The position numbers were made by a program, and so were the translations under genes. The notes beneath the pieces were generated by a model that saw nothing but the letters and a program-made list of their open reading frames with translations, had not been told where the DNA came from and made no database searches. Below are positions 32,271 through 40,832 of a stretch of 64,000 nucleotides of DNA, one piece after another (the first letter of the stretch is position 1; each line of letters starts with the position of its first letter). The stretch lies in the NCBI GenBank assembly GCA_964615905.1, contig CAZTUB010000007.1:62001-126000 (forward strand), in the 5' to 3' direction. The DNA is from DATLMR01 sp964615905 (GTDB taxonomy: Bacteria > Acidobacteriota > Blastocatellia > UBA7656).

Positions 32271-32879
32271 TTACTCTTTCTTTTTCCCCGTTGATTTTTT
32301 AGAAGCGGACCGCTTGGCGGCCGGTTTCTTAGCCCCTTCGGATTTCAGGGCCGCCTCTTTTCGGGGCTTGGGTGCAGCGGTCGATTTAGATGCTGCGCGC
32401 TTTTTCGGCGTGGCGCGTGAATCGAGCGACCCCGTCGCTTGTCCGATGGACGGCGCTCGCTCTTCGCTCGCGGGTTCGGCGGGCGACCATGTTCCGAGCG
32501 CCGATTGCGACTGCGCCACCTCCTCAGCCGTTTGCGAACTCGCACCGCCGAGCCTGTCTTCGCTTTCGGCGGGCGTCTGCGGCTTGAAGGCGCGCGGACC
32601 CTCGGCTCGCGTATCATCCATCTGCAGGGTTGTGGGCGACTCGGTTTTTATGTTGGACGTGGCGGACCATCCGCCTGCGACTGTGCCTATCTGACCCGCT
32701 TCCTGCTCTATCAAGTATGCGAGCACTTCGCTTTCGGCCCTGAGCCAGTCTTCGGCCGGGTTGCCGGGGCGGCCTCCTCGCTGCTGGTAGATTTCATACG
32801 CGCGCATCGCGATCATCTTGTTTACGCCTTCGTTGGTGAGCAGCCGCTCGCGCAGTTCTTCAACTTTCTCTCTATTCAT
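32271..32879 (-). CDS. DUF2934 protein with histone H1-like tail
   Basis: A 202-residue protein. The N-terminal third carries DUF2934: MIAMRAYEIYQQRGGRPGNP then AEDWLRAESEVLAYLIE. The middle is low-complexity (Ser/Thr/Pro/Glu). The last 55 residues are rich in Lys, Ala, Ser and Pro (TPKKRAASKSTAAPKPRK, AKKPAAKRSASKKSTGKKK) and resemble the tails of bacterial H1-like proteins. DUF2934 has no established role; the tail suggests DNA or RNA binding. The start at 32879 is supported by GGGAGAG; a longer frame to 32933 has no site. It lies upstream of, and divergent in function from, the gcv operon in the same orientation but after its terminator. Confidence 0.8.
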   Translation of the reverse strand: MNREKVEELRERLLTNEGVNKMIAMRAYEIYQQRGGRPGNPAEDWLRAESEVLAYLIEQEAGQIGTVAGGWSATSNIKTESPTTLQMDDTRAEGPRAFKPQTPAESEDRLGGASSQTAEEVAQSQSALGTWSPAEPASEERAPSIGQATGSLDSRATPKKRAASKSTAAPKPRKEAALKSEGAKKPAAKRSASKKSTGKKKE

Positions 32880-32903
32880 AATACTCTCCCTATCAGGTCC
32901 CTC

Positions 32904-32939
32904 AAAAAAATGAGGCCGACCGCTTCCTGGCAATCGGCC
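32904..32939 (-). terminator. Terminator of the gcv operon
   Basis: On the minus strand GGCCGA and TCGGCC form a 6-bp stem around a 14-base loop, followed by TCA and seven T residues. It lies 25 bases past the gcvPB stop. Confidence 0.65.
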
Positions 32940-32963
32940 GACATGAAATTGATCCGTGTTGCT

Positions 32964-34493
32964 TTACGCGGTCTCGGCTTTCTGTTTATCTTCGTCTTTT
33001 CGTGGCCGCCACCTGAGCACAGGCCTGCGCGCCGCCGCGACTTCGTCCAGACGCCCGACCTTTGTCGAGTGAGGCGCGTGCTTGAGCGTCTCCGGCTCTT
33101 CGATGGCCTCCTGGTTTATCTCTTTCATCGCCTGGATAAAGAGGTCGAGTTCCTCGCGCGGCTCTGTCTCGGTCGGCTCAACCATAAGCGCTCCGGGTAC
33201 TATGAGCGGGAAAGACATGGTCGGCGGGTAGAACCCGTAATCGATCAGCCGCTTCGCAATGTCTGCGTTTGAAACGCCGTACTTCTTCTGCCGCTTATCG
33301 GAAAAGATCACTTCGTGCATGACAGAACCGGGATAGGGGATATCATAAGTATCTTTCAGGTTCTGCATGATGTAGTTCGCGTTCAAGACCGCCGTCTCTG
33401 TCGCTTCACGAAGCCCGCTGTCGCCGTGTGTCAGGATGTAGCTGAGCGCGCGGACAAGGACCCCGTAATTTCCGAAATAAGCGCGGACGCGGCCAATCGA
33501 TTTTGGGCGGTCGAAATCGAGCCGCAGCTCTTCGCCTTCGTCACGGGTGACACGCGGGAAGGGGAGGTAAGGCTCTAGCTCGCTCGTCACCGCAACTGGC
33601 CCCGCGCCGGGACCGCCGCCGCCGTGCGGGGTTGAGAACGTCTTGTGCAGGTTCAGGTGCATCACGTCTATGCCGAAGTCGCCTGGCCGCGCTACGCCCA
33701 CCAGCGCGTTCATATTCGCGCCGTCCATGTAGACGTAGCCGCCGCCGTCGTGGACTATGCGGCATATCTCTTCGATGTTCTTGTCAAATTTCCCAAGCGT
33801 GTTCGGGTTCGTCAGCATCAGCGCGGCAACGTCCTCATTCATCATCTGCCGCAGCTTTTCGATGTCGGTGCCGCCTTCGCTGTTTGAAGGGACGGCTTCG
33901 ACCGTGTAGCCGCAGATAACGGCCGACGCCGGGTTGGTCCCGTGGGCCGAGTCTGGGATAAGAATCTTCTTGCGCGGGTTGCCGCGTTCGGTGAGCGCCT
34001 CGCGGACCATCATGATCCCGGTCATCTCGCCCTGCGCGCCCGCCGCCGGTTGAAGCGTCACCGCCGGGAGCCCTGTGATCAAAGTAAGGCATTCTTCCAG
34101 GCGGCGTATGACTTCGAGCGCGCCTTGAGCGAGCGGGGGCGGGGTGAGCGGGTGAAGGTTCGCGAAACCTTCGATTCGCGCCACACGCTCATTTATGCGC
34201 GGGTTGTATTTCATCGTGCACGAGCCGAGCGGGTATAGCCCGTGGTCTATGCAGTAGTTCCAGGTCGACAGGCGAGTGAAATGGCGAATGACATCTACTT
34301 CCGAAAGCTCCGGCATGCCTTCGAGCTCGTCGTCGCGTAACAAGGCCGGGTCTATCAAATCACCCGCACTCTGTTCGGGTACGTCGAGGTCTGGTATCGA
34401 ATAGCCGATGCGGCCCGGATTCGAGTGCTCGAATAACAGCCCCTCTTCCTGCACCACGTGTGTTGTTGCTTTCTTTATCCTGGTCTTATCCAT
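32964..34493 (-). CDS. gcvPB: Glycine dehydrogenase (decarboxylating) subunit 2
   Basis: The C-terminal half of the split P-protein of the glycine cleavage system, which decarboxylates glycine with PLP and passes aminomethyl to lipoylated GcvH. At 509 residues it is slightly longer than usual because of a charged C-terminal tail (WRPRKDEDKQKAE). Key parts are LYPLGSCTMKYNPRINE, GEMTGIMMVREALTERGN, IPDSAHGTNPASA and the PLP lysine in HLNLHKTFSTPHGGGGPG. It is the last gene of gcvT-gcvH-gcvPA-gcvPB, 15 bases after gcvPA, and is followed by a terminator. Confidence 0.96.
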   Translation of the reverse strand: MDKTRIKKATTHVVQEEGLLFEHSNPGRIGYSIPDLDVPEQSAGDLIDPALLRDDELEGMPELSEVDVIRHFTRLSTWNYCIDHGLYPLGSCTMKYNPRINERVARIEGFANLHPLTPPPLAQGALEVIRRLEECLTLITGLPAVTLQPAAGAQGEMTGIMMVREALTERGNPRKKILIPDSAHGTNPASAVICGYTVEAVPSNSEGGTDIEKLRQMMNEDVAALMLTNPNTLGKFDKNIEEICRIVHDGGGYVYMDGANMNALVGVARPGDFGIDVMHLNLHKTFSTPHGGGGPGAGPVAVTSELEPYLPFPRVTRDEGEELRLDFDRPKSIGRVRAYFGNYGVLVRALSYILTHGDSGLREATETAVLNANYIMQNLKDTYDIPYPGSVMHEVIFSDKRQKKYGVSNADIAKRLIDYGFYPPTMSFPLIVPGALMVEPTETEPREELDLFIQAMKEINQEAIEEPETLKHAPHSTKVGRLDEVAAARRPVLRWRPRKDEDKQKAETA

Positions 34494-34508
34494 AACCCGG
34501 TACTCACA

Positions 34509-35837
34509 TCACTCGGCAAGCGCGGCGACAAGTTTATCGATAGCCGGTCTGCGAGCCGTCTCGGTCACACAAACCAGCAGGCTGTCTTCAAGCTCCGGGT
34601 AGTAGCCGCCGAGCGCGACCCCGCCGATGATCTTTTCATCGAGCAGCCGCCGCGTAATATCTGCCGCCGCGCGCGGGGTCTTTATGACGAACTCGTTGAA
34701 GAACGGTCCCGTGAACCTCAGCTCGTACCCGTCGAGCTTTGCGATCTCAGAGGCGGCGTAATGCGCCTTTTGCAGGTTCTGCTGCGCCACCTCCTGCACG
34801 CCCCTGCGCCCCATCGTCGCAAGGTAGACCGTAGCCATCAAGGCGAAAAGCCCCTGGTTCGTGCAGATGTTCGATGTCGCCTTCTCGCGCCGTATGTGCT
34901 GCTCGCGAGTCGACAGCGTCAGCACGTAGCCGCGCCGCCCCTTATGATCGGTCGTCTCGCCGACCAGCCGTCCTGGCATCTGGCGCAGGTATTTGTCGAG
35001 CGTGGCAAAGAACCCGCAGTACGGTCCGCCGAAGCTCAAAGGTATGCCGAACGACTGCGCTTCGCCGACAACGATATCCGCGCCCGAAGCGCCGGGCGAG
35101 CGCAAAACTCCGAGGCTCATCGGCTCGGCTATCGCAACTATCAAGAGCGCGCCCGCCTGGTGCGCCGCGTCGGCCAGGGGGCTGAGGTCTTCGACCACGC
35201 CGAAAAAGTTCGGTGACTGCACGACAATCGCCGCCGTCTCGTTGTCGATCTTGAGAGAGTCGATGTCTAAACTGCCCGCCTCGGTATGCGCGGCGTAGTC
35301 GAGCGTAACAGGGATGTGCTTTGTGTAAGAAGCGACCACCTCTTTGTACTGCGGGTGGAGCGTGTCGGCGATGACGAACCGGTTTCGCCGCGTAACACGG
35401 CTCGCCATGAGCACCGCCTCCGCCACCCCGGTCGAGCCGTCGTAAACAGAGGCGTTGGCGACCTCCATCCCTGTAAGCTGGCAGATCATCGTCTGCCACT
35501 CGAAGATATACTGGAGCGTTCCCTGGCTAAGCTCCGGCTGGTAGGGCGTGTACGCGGTAAAGAATTCCGACCGCGAGATCAGCGGGTCGATAATCACTGG
35601 GATGTAGTGCGAATACGCGCCCGCCCCAAGAAACGACTGGTAATCGGTGCCGTTTTGCGAGCCGAGGTCGCGGAAGTATGCGAGCAGGTCGGGCTCGCTC
35701 AAGCTGCGGCCTATGCCTATCGCTTCATCCAGCCTTAAATTCTGTGGGATTTGCTCGAACAGGTCTTCGATTCGTTCGTAGCCCATGTCGCGAAGCATCG
35801 AGCTACGCTCGCCGGGCGAGTTCGGAATATACCTCAT
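34509..35837 (-). CDS. gcvPA: Glycine dehydrogenase (decarboxylating) subunit 1
   Basis: The N-terminal half of the split P-protein, 442 residues, normal for the family. Typical segments are MRYIPNSPGERSSMLRDMGY, FLGAGAYSHYIPVIIDPLIS, FFTAYTPYQPELSQGTLQYI, NASVYDGSTGVAEA and SFGGPYCGFFA. It forms a heterotetramer with GcvPB. The start follows gcvH by 6 bases with CGGAG in the gcvH end. A split P-protein is typical of many Gram-positive, thermophilic and acidobacterial lineages, in contrast to the fused GcvP of Proteobacteria. Confidence 0.96.
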   Translation of the reverse strand: MRYIPNSPGERSSMLRDMGYERIEDLFEQIPQNLRLDEAIGIGRSLSEPDLLAYFRDLGSQNGTDYQSFLGAGAYSHYIPVIIDPLISRSEFFTAYTPYQPELSQGTLQYIFEWQTMICQLTGMEVANASVYDGSTGVAEAVLMASRVTRRNRFVIADTLHPQYKEVVASYTKHIPVTLDYAAHTEAGSLDIDSLKIDNETAAIVVQSPNFFGVVEDLSPLADAAHQAGALLIVAIAEPMSLGVLRSPGASGADIVVGEAQSFGIPLSFGGPYCGFFATLDKYLRQMPGRLVGETTDHKGRRGYVLTLSTREQHIRREKATSNICTNQGLFALMATVYLATMGRRGVQEVAQQNLQKAHYAASEIAKLDGYELRFTGPFFNEFVIKTPRAAADITRRLLDEKIIGGVALGGYYPELEDSLLVCVTETARRPAIDKLVAALAE

Positions 35838-35843
35838 ATCAGT

Positions 35844-36239
35844 TTACTCCGAGGCTTCTTCCTTGATGTAGTCTTCATACTCGATTGAGGTCAAAAGCGC
35901 GTCCACCTGCGAGGGGTTATCGGGTTTTATCCTGACGAGCCACCCTGCGCCGTAAGGGTCTTCGTTTACAGGCACGGGCGAATCATTCAAAGCCTCGTTT
36001 GCTTCGATCACCGTCCCCGACAGCGGCATGTAAATCTCGCTGACGGCCTTTACGCTTTCGACAGAGCCGAACGGCTCGCCCGACTCGAACTTATCGCCGG
36101 GCTTTGGCAGCTCAACATAGACCACGTCGCCAAGCTGTTGCTGCGCGTGGTCGGTTATCCCTACGGTGGCCTCGTCGCCGTTCACGCGCACCCACTCGTG
36201 GTCTTTGGTATAGGTCAAATCTTCCGGGGTATTTGCCAT
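35844..36239 (-). CDS. gcvH: Glycine cleavage system H protein
   Basis: A 131-residue lipoyl carrier that shuttles the aminomethyl group and electrons between P, T and L proteins. The lipoylation lysine is K64 in GSVESVKAVSEIYMPLSG. The surrounding YTKDHEWVRVNGDEATVGIT and DPYGAGWLVRIK are standard. It lies between gcvT and gcvPA in one operon. No lipoate ligase/synthase or L-protein gene is in the window. Confidence 0.97.
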   Translation of the reverse strand: MANTPEDLTYTKDHEWVRVNGDEATVGITDHAQQQLGDVVYVELPKPGDKFESGEPFGSVESVKAVSEIYMPLSGTVIEANEALNDSPVPVNEDPYGAGWLVRIKPDNPSQVDALLTSIEYEDYIKEEASE

Positions 36240-36287
36240 CTCAGTCTCTCCCTCGATTTTTTATTAGTACGGCTGCGACAACTCGGA

Positions 36288-37388
36288 TCAATCGAATTTT
36301 CTCTCTCTCTTATAAAAAGGTGTCGCTACCACGCGCGCAGGAACTTCGCGTCCTCGAACCACAACCGAAAGCTCCGTGCCTGTCGTCGCATGCTCTGTCG
36401 GCAGATAGGCGAGCCCTATGTTCTTTTTCAGGAAAGGCGCGAAGCTGCCCGAAGTGACTGAGCCCGCGCGGTGGCCGTTTATCCTGACTTCGTACCCGTC
36501 GCGAGCGGGGGCGCGGTCCAGCATTTCAAACCCTATAAGCTTTCGCGTCAGGCCGTGTTCTTTCTGGCGCTCAATCGGGCCGCGACCGATGAAGCCGCCC
36601 TTGCCGAGCTTAACGACCCATCCGAGACCCGCTTCGAGCGGCGTCGTCGTCTCGTCCATGTCGTTGCCCCACAGCCTGAAGGCCGCCTCCAGCCTCGTCG
36701 TATTTCTCGCGGCAAGCCCGCACGGGAGCAGCCCTTCTTTATGGCCTGTGACGAGCAGGCGGTTCCAGACGTGCTTTGCATCGTCGGGCGCGCAGAAGAT
36801 CTCGAAGCCGTCTTCGCCCGTGTATCCTGTGCGAGAGACGCGGCAATCGACGCCGTCGACCACGACTCGCTGGGACCAGTAGTAAGGTATGTGGTCGAGC
36901 ATGTGGTCCGTCAGCCCTTGCAGGATCAACTCGGAGCGCGGGCCTTGAAGCGCAAGCAGCGCATACGCGCGGCTCGTGTCGTGCGCCTCTACGCCCGACG
37001 AGTCCGCGTGCTTCTTTATCCAGGCGAAGTCCTTTGCCGCGTTCGAGGCGTTGACGACAAGCAGGTAGTATTCGGCGTTGATCCGATAGACGAGCAGGTC
37101 GTCTATGATGCCGCCCTCTTCGTTTGTGAGTGTGGAATACTGGACCTGATTATCGGCCAGTTTTGAGACATCGTTCGTGGTCAGCCGGTTGACAAGGCCA
37201 GCGGCTCCGGGGCCTGTCACTTCTACTTCGCCCATGTGCGAAACGTCAAAAAGCCCTGCGGCTTCGCGCACAGCCATGTGCTCAGGGATCGGGCCTGAAT
37301 ACTGCACAGGCATCTCCCAACCGGCGAAATCGACCATGCGCGCGCCTATCGCGACGTGTGCATCATAAAGCGGTGTCCGGTTAAGCAT
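36288..37388 (-). CDS. gcvT: Aminomethyltransferase (glycine cleavage T protein)
   Basis: A 366-residue tetrahydrofolate-dependent enzyme that releases ammonia and forms methylene-THF. It shows LNRTPLYDAHVAIGARMVDF, GWEMPVQYSGPIPEHMAVRE, LFDVSHMGEVEVTGPGA (with the catalytic-region Asp), GIIDDLLVYRI and a C-terminal barrel with GSVTSGSFAPFLKKNIGLAY. It is the first gene of the gcv operon, with AGGAGG close to the ATG and a near-consensus promoter about 80 bases upstream. No glycine riboswitch is recognised in the leader. Confidence 0.97.
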   Translation of the reverse strand: MLNRTPLYDAHVAIGARMVDFAGWEMPVQYSGPIPEHMAVREAAGLFDVSHMGEVEVTGPGAAGLVNRLTTNDVSKLADNQVQYSTLTNEEGGIIDDLLVYRINAEYYLLVVNASNAAKDFAWIKKHADSSGVEAHDTSRAYALLALQGPRSELILQGLTDHMLDHIPYYWSQRVVVDGVDCRVSRTGYTGEDGFEIFCAPDDAKHVWNRLLVTGHKEGLLPCGLAARNTTRLEAAFRLWGNDMDETTTPLEAGLGWVVKLGKGGFIGRGPIERQKEHGLTRKLIGFEMLDRAPARDGYEVRINGHRAGSVTSGSFAPFLKKNIGLAYLPTEHATTGTELSVVVRGREVPARVVATPFYKRERKFD

Positions 37389-37466
37389 CGCCCTCCTATC
37401 CTCGTTAATTCAATGCTTATTCAATCGTCAATTGAAGCCGTCGGCTCATCTCACCCTCAATAATCG

Positions 37467-37495
37467 AGATTAGCCATCCGAAGGCGAACTGGCAA
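37467..37495 (-). promoter_or_regulatory. Promoter of the gcv operon
   Basis: On the minus strand TTGCCA (37495-37490), a 17-base spacer and TAATCT (37472-37467), giving a leader of about 70 bases before the gcvT start. Confidence 0.6.
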
Positions 37496-37587
37496 GCTAA
37501 CATACGCAAAATTCCGAGTCAACTCTGAGCAAGTGGTCAGTGCCTTGCGCGCCGTTTATCGTTATGGGAAACTTTCACCTTTCAAAG

Positions 37588-38604
37588 ATGCGCACTCTAG
37601 GAAACCTTGCAGAGATAATAAAAGCAGAGCTTGTGGGCGACCCTGAGACGGTCATTCGCCGCGCTCAATCGTTTGAGAAGGCGGGCGAAGGCGACCTCAC
37701 CTTTGCCGTGGATAAATCTTACCGCGCGCGCATAAAAGATTCGAACGCCGCCGCCGTAATCGTCGCTCCGCCCGCCCCGGAGGCATCCTGTTGCCTGCTG
37801 ATTTCGGATAATCCAAAACTCGCCTTTGCCCGCGCGGTCCAGGAGCTTCACGGTCGGGCCTACGTCCCAAAAGGGGTGAGCTCGGATGCGAGCATAGGCG
37901 ATGGCGCAAGCATAGGTGTGGACGCTTCGATCTATCCGCGCGTCACCATCGGAGATAATACGGTCATCGGCGACCGCGTGACGCTTCATCCCGGCGTCGT
38001 CATCGGTCGAGACTGCCGCGTGGGCAGCGACTCTGTAATATACCCAAACGTGTCGGTCTACGATGACTGCCTGATTGGAGAGCGCGTCATCATCCACGCG
38101 GGAACGGTCATAGGCGCTGACGGTTTTGGATTTGTGCCCGACGAAGAGGGCAGGCAGGTGAAGATGCTACAGCTTGGCCGGGTCATAATCGAAGACGACT
38201 GCGAGGTCGGCGCTAACTGCGCCATTGATCGCGGCGGCTTTGGCGACACGATCTTGCGGAGCGGCGTAAAGCTCGACAACTTGATTCAACTGGGCCATAG
38301 CTGCGAGATCGGCGAACAGACGGTCATAGCCGCGCAGACGGGCTTTTCAGGCGGGACGCGCACCGGGCGCAGTTGCGTGATAGCCGGTCAGGTAGGCTCG
38401 AACCAGCACGTGACCATCGGCGATAACGTGCTGGTCACTGCGCGCAGCGGCGTCACAAAGGATGTCGAATCGCGAAGCGCAGTCGCGGGCTTCATCGCGC
38501 AGGATTACAACGCGTGGCGGCGCTCCCAGGTGTTATACTCAAGGCTTCCCGAAATTGTGGAGAGATTGAAACGGCTGGAGAAAACAGTGACAAGTGACAA
38601 GTGA
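37588..38604 (+). CDS. lpxD: UDP-3-O-acylglucosamine N-acyltransferase
   Basis: Third acyl step of lipid A synthesis: adds the N-linked hydroxyacyl chain from acyl-ACP to UDP-3-O-acyl-glucosamine in the cytosol. The product is 338 residues with an N-terminal uridine-binding domain (RTLGNLAEIIKAELVGDPE, GDLTFAVDKSY), a left-handed beta-helix of hexapeptide repeats, and the catalytic His in NLIQLGHSCEIGEQTVIA. The ATG at 37588 matches the usual family N-terminus; upstream ATG 37564 or GTG 37540 are possible. The last codons (TVTSDK) come from a repeat element that forms a large hairpin with sequence ahead of fabZ. First gene of lpxD-fabZ-lpxA-lpxI. Confidence 0.95.
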   Translation: MRTLGNLAEIIKAELVGDPETVIRRAQSFEKAGEGDLTFAVDKSYRARIKDSNAAAVIVAPPAPEASCCLLISDNPKLAFARAVQELHGRAYVPKGVSSDASIGDGASIGVDASIYPRVTIGDNTVIGDRVTLHPGVVIGRDCRVGSDSVIYPNVSVYDDCLIGERVIIHAGTVIGADGFGFVPDEEGRQVKMLQLGRVIIEDDCEVGANCAIDRGGFGDTILRSGVKLDNLIQLGHSCEIGEQTVIAAQTGFSGGTRTGRSCVIAGQVGSNQHVTIGDNVLVTARSGVTKDVESRSAVAGFIAQDYNAWRRSQVLYSRLPEIVERLKRLEKTVTSDK

Positions 38605-38685
38605 CGAGTGACAAGAAAGAGACGAAAGCCAAGGGTCTGGCTGGTCTTTCCTTGTCACTCGTCGCTCGTCACTTGTCACTGTTTA
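38581..38685. repeat. Heptad-repeat hairpin element at the end of lpxD
   Basis: Left arm 38581-38615 and right arm 38651-38685 are complementary at 32 of 35 positions, separated by 35 bases. The left arm is built of 7-nt units GTGACAA, GTGACAA, GTGACGA, GTGACAA. The left arm contains the lpxD stop codon and the right arm ends 20 bases before the fabZ start, so the whole lpxD-fabZ spacer is this element. The loop side of each arm carries GTGACAAG. Confidence 0.9.
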
Positions 38686-38705
38686 CTTCCCTCGACAGAG
38701 GAATT

Positions 38706-39203
38706 ATGGAGACAATACTGGACATAACCCAGATCCAGGCGATTCTGCCCCACCGCTTTCCGTTCTTGCTTGTAGATCGCATAATCGCCTACGAGCCGCA
38801 CAAGCGTGTGGTCGGCATAAAGAACGTCACGCTTAACGAGCCTTTTTTCGCGGGCCATTTTCCCGGCGCGCCCGTCATGCCTGGCGTATTGATAGTCGAG
38901 GCAATGGCGCAGACGGCGGGCGTTTTGATGCTTGCGAGCCTGCCCGACCGCGCTTCGAAGCTCGTCTTTTTCACGGGGATAGACGGCGCGAAGTTTCGAC
39001 GCCCGGTTGTGCCTGGAGACCAGCTCCGGCTTGAGCTTACGGTTCTTCGCCTGCGCCCGCGCTACATAAGGCTCAAAGGCGAGGCTTACGTAGACGACCA
39101 GCTAGTCGCCGAGGCAGAGATCTCGTCGTCGCTTGTTGACCGCTCGGTCGTCGAGCGCAGCGACCAGATCAATCAAGCCGCTTTCACTCCGGTTGAACAG
39201 TGA
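38706..39203 (+). CDS. fabZ: 3-hydroxyacyl-ACP dehydratase
   Basis: A 165-residue hot-dog fold enzyme that removes water from 3-hydroxyacyl-ACP in type II fatty acid synthesis, and competes with LpxA/LpxD for the same ACP substrates. The catalytic His lies in LPHRFPFLLVDRI and the catalytic Glu in PGVLIVEAMAQTAG; GHFPGAPVMPG is also typical. The ATG at 38706 is chosen because GAGG precedes it; a longer frame from 38601 runs through the hairpin element. It overlaps lpxA by GTGA. Located between lpxD and lpxA as in many diderms. Confidence 0.95.
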   Translation: METILDITQIQAILPHRFPFLLVDRIIAYEPHKRVVGIKNVTLNEPFFAGHFPGAPVMPGVLIVEAMAQTAGVLMLASLPDRASKLVFFTGIDGAKFRRPVVPGDQLRLELTVLRLRPRYIRLKGEAYVDDQLVAEAEISSSLVDRSVVERSDQINQAAFTPVEQ

Positions 39204-40000
39204 TCCCGAAGGAGCCGCGCGCCGACGTGTCCATCCATCCCACAGCGATAATCAGCCCCAAGGCGGAACTTGGGCGAAACGTGTCAATCGGCCCCTACTC
39301 GATCATCGGCGACAACGTAGTCCTCCACGACGACGTGTATGTGGCAAGCCATTGCGTCATCGAGGGGCCGTCGGAGTTTGGGCGAGGCTGCTACTTTTTC
39401 CCCTTCGTTTCAGCAGGGCAAGCGCCGCACGACCTGAAGTATCGCGGCGAGCCGAGCCGCTTGCTCGTAGGCGAGCGCAACACGTTCAGGGAATTTTCTA
39501 CGATTCATCGCGGCACAGCGGGCGGCGGCAACCTCACCGAGATAGGCTCGGACTGCCTGTTTATGGCGCAGTCTCACGTCGCGCACGATTGCAAAATCGG
39601 GGACCACGCCATCTTCGCAAACGCCGCCGCGCTCGCCGGCCATGTCATCGTCGAAGATCACGTTACGCTCGGCGCGTTTTCAGGCATCCACCAGTTTTGT
39701 CGAGTGGGCCGGTACGCATTCATCGGCGCGAGCTCTGTCGTGGTCAAAGACGCGCTGCCTTTCAGTAAGACCGTGGGCAACCACGCGCGCTGCTACGGCG
39801 CGAACACGATTGGGCTGCGCCGCCAGAACTTTTCCGGCGACGAGATACACCGGCTCCACAGGGCGTTCCGTCTGCTGCTCGCCTCAAGGCTCAACACGAC
39901 GCAGGCGGTAGCCCGCATAAAGGGCGAGCTTGGCGGCTGGCCGGAGATCGATTATCTTGTTCGATTTATCGAAACCTCTGAGCGCGGGGTCACAAAGTAG
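39200..40000 (+). CDS. lpxA: UDP-N-acetylglucosamine acyltransferase
   Basis: First step of lipid A synthesis: O-acylation of UDP-GlcNAc by hydroxyacyl-ACP. The 266-residue chain has the left-handed beta-helix (VSIHPTAIISPKAELGRNVS, GPYSIIGDNVVLHDD), the catalytic His in MAQSHVAHDCKIGDHAIFAN and a helical C-terminal domain (SGDEIHRLHRAFRLLLAS). It starts with GTG that overlaps the fabZ stop codon, implying translational coupling. lpxI follows 4 bases later. Confidence 0.95.
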   Translation: MIPKEPRADVSIHPTAIISPKAELGRNVSIGPYSIIGDNVVLHDDVYVASHCVIEGPSEFGRGCYFFPFVSAGQAPHDLKYRGEPSRLLVGERNTFREFSTIHRGTAGGGNLTEIGSDCLFMAQSHVAHDCKIGDHAIFANAAALAGHVIVEDHVTLGAFSGIHQFCRVGRYAFIGASSVVVKDALPFSKTVGNHARCYGANTIGLRRQNFSGDEIHRLHRAFRLLLASRLNTTQAVARIKGELGGWPEIDYLVRFIETSERGVTK

Positions 40001-40004
40001 CAAG

Positions 40005-40832
40005 ATGAAATACGGTTTGATCGCAGGCAACGGGCGGTTCCCATTTCTGGTACTTGAAGGCGCTCGCGACCGGGGCGTCGAGATGGTCGTGGCGGCTATC
40101 AAGGAAGAGACATCGCCTGACATCGAGCGCGCAGCCGCGAGCGTCGAATGGGTAGGCGTAGGCCAGCTCGGCCGCCTCATACGGTTCTTCAAGCGTGAGC
40201 AGGTTACGCACGCGATCATGGCGGGGCAGGTCAAGCATCACCAGATATTCCGGCTCAACGCGCTGCCCGATTTAAGGATGGTCCGGTTGCTTGCGCGGCT
40301 GACGACCAGAAACACCGACAGCCTCATCGGCGCGGTCGCAGACGAGCTTGCGCGCGAAGGCGTAACGCTGATTGATTCGACATCGTTTCTTGAGCCGCTT
40401 CTCGCGGTCGAAGGAGTGATGACGCGCCGCGCTCCTAACAAGCAGGAGCAGTCCGATATTGACTTCGGGTTGGAGATGGCTCGCGAAGTAGCCCGGCTCG
40501 ACCTGGGGCAGACGATAGCCGTGAAGGACCGCGCGGTCGTCGCAATCGAGGCGATGGAAGGGACCGATTCTGTCATCGCCCGCGCGGGCGAAATAACCGC
40601 GGGCCGTCACTTTGTCGTCATAAAAGTGGCAAAGCCGAATCAGGATATGAGATTCGACGTGCCCGTCATCGGCGTACCTACGATAGAGGCAATGATTCGC
40701 GCAGGCGCTACAGCGATCCACGTCACGGCGCGAAAGACTCTGCTCTTCGACCGAAGCGAGCTGGTTGCGCTTGCGGACAAACAGGGAATCGCTGTCGTGG
40801 GAGGACTTTCACGCGTAAACCGTGAACCGTAA
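40005..40832 (+). CDS. lpxI: UDP-2,3-diacylglucosamine pyrophosphatase LpxI
   Basis: LpxI (formerly DUF1009) hydrolyses UDP-2,3-diacylglucosamine to lipid X and UMP, and replaces LpxH in lineages lacking it. The 275-residue chain starts MKYGLIAGNGRFPFLV and contains MAGQVKHHQIFRLNALPDLR, TRNTDSLIGAVADEL, VKDRAVVAIEAMEGTDS and FDVPVIGVPTIEAM, all conserved in the family. It follows lpxA by 4 bases. In several alphaproteobacteria lpxI sits between lpxA and lpxB; here no lpxB follows. The last codons (VNREP and the stop) lie within a second heptad-repeat hairpin. Confidence 0.93.
   Translation: MKYGLIAGNGRFPFLVLEGARDRGVEMVVAAIKEETSPDIERAAASVEWVGVGQLGRLIRFFKREQVTHAIMAGQVKHHQIFRLNALPDLRMVRLLARLTTRNTDSLIGAVADELAREGVTLIDSTSFLEPLLAVEGVMTRRAPNKQEQSDIDFGLEMAREVARLDLGQTIAVKDRAVVAIEAMEGTDSVIARAGEITAGRHFVVIKVAKPNQDMRFDVPVIGVPTIEAMIRAGATAIHVTARKTLLFDRSELVALADKQGIAVVGGLSRVNREP

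Noticed and set aside
38601..38705. N-terminal extension of FabZ from an ATG at 38601
   Set aside because: It is encoded by the heptad hairpin element; the family N-terminus and GAGG point to the ATG at 38706.
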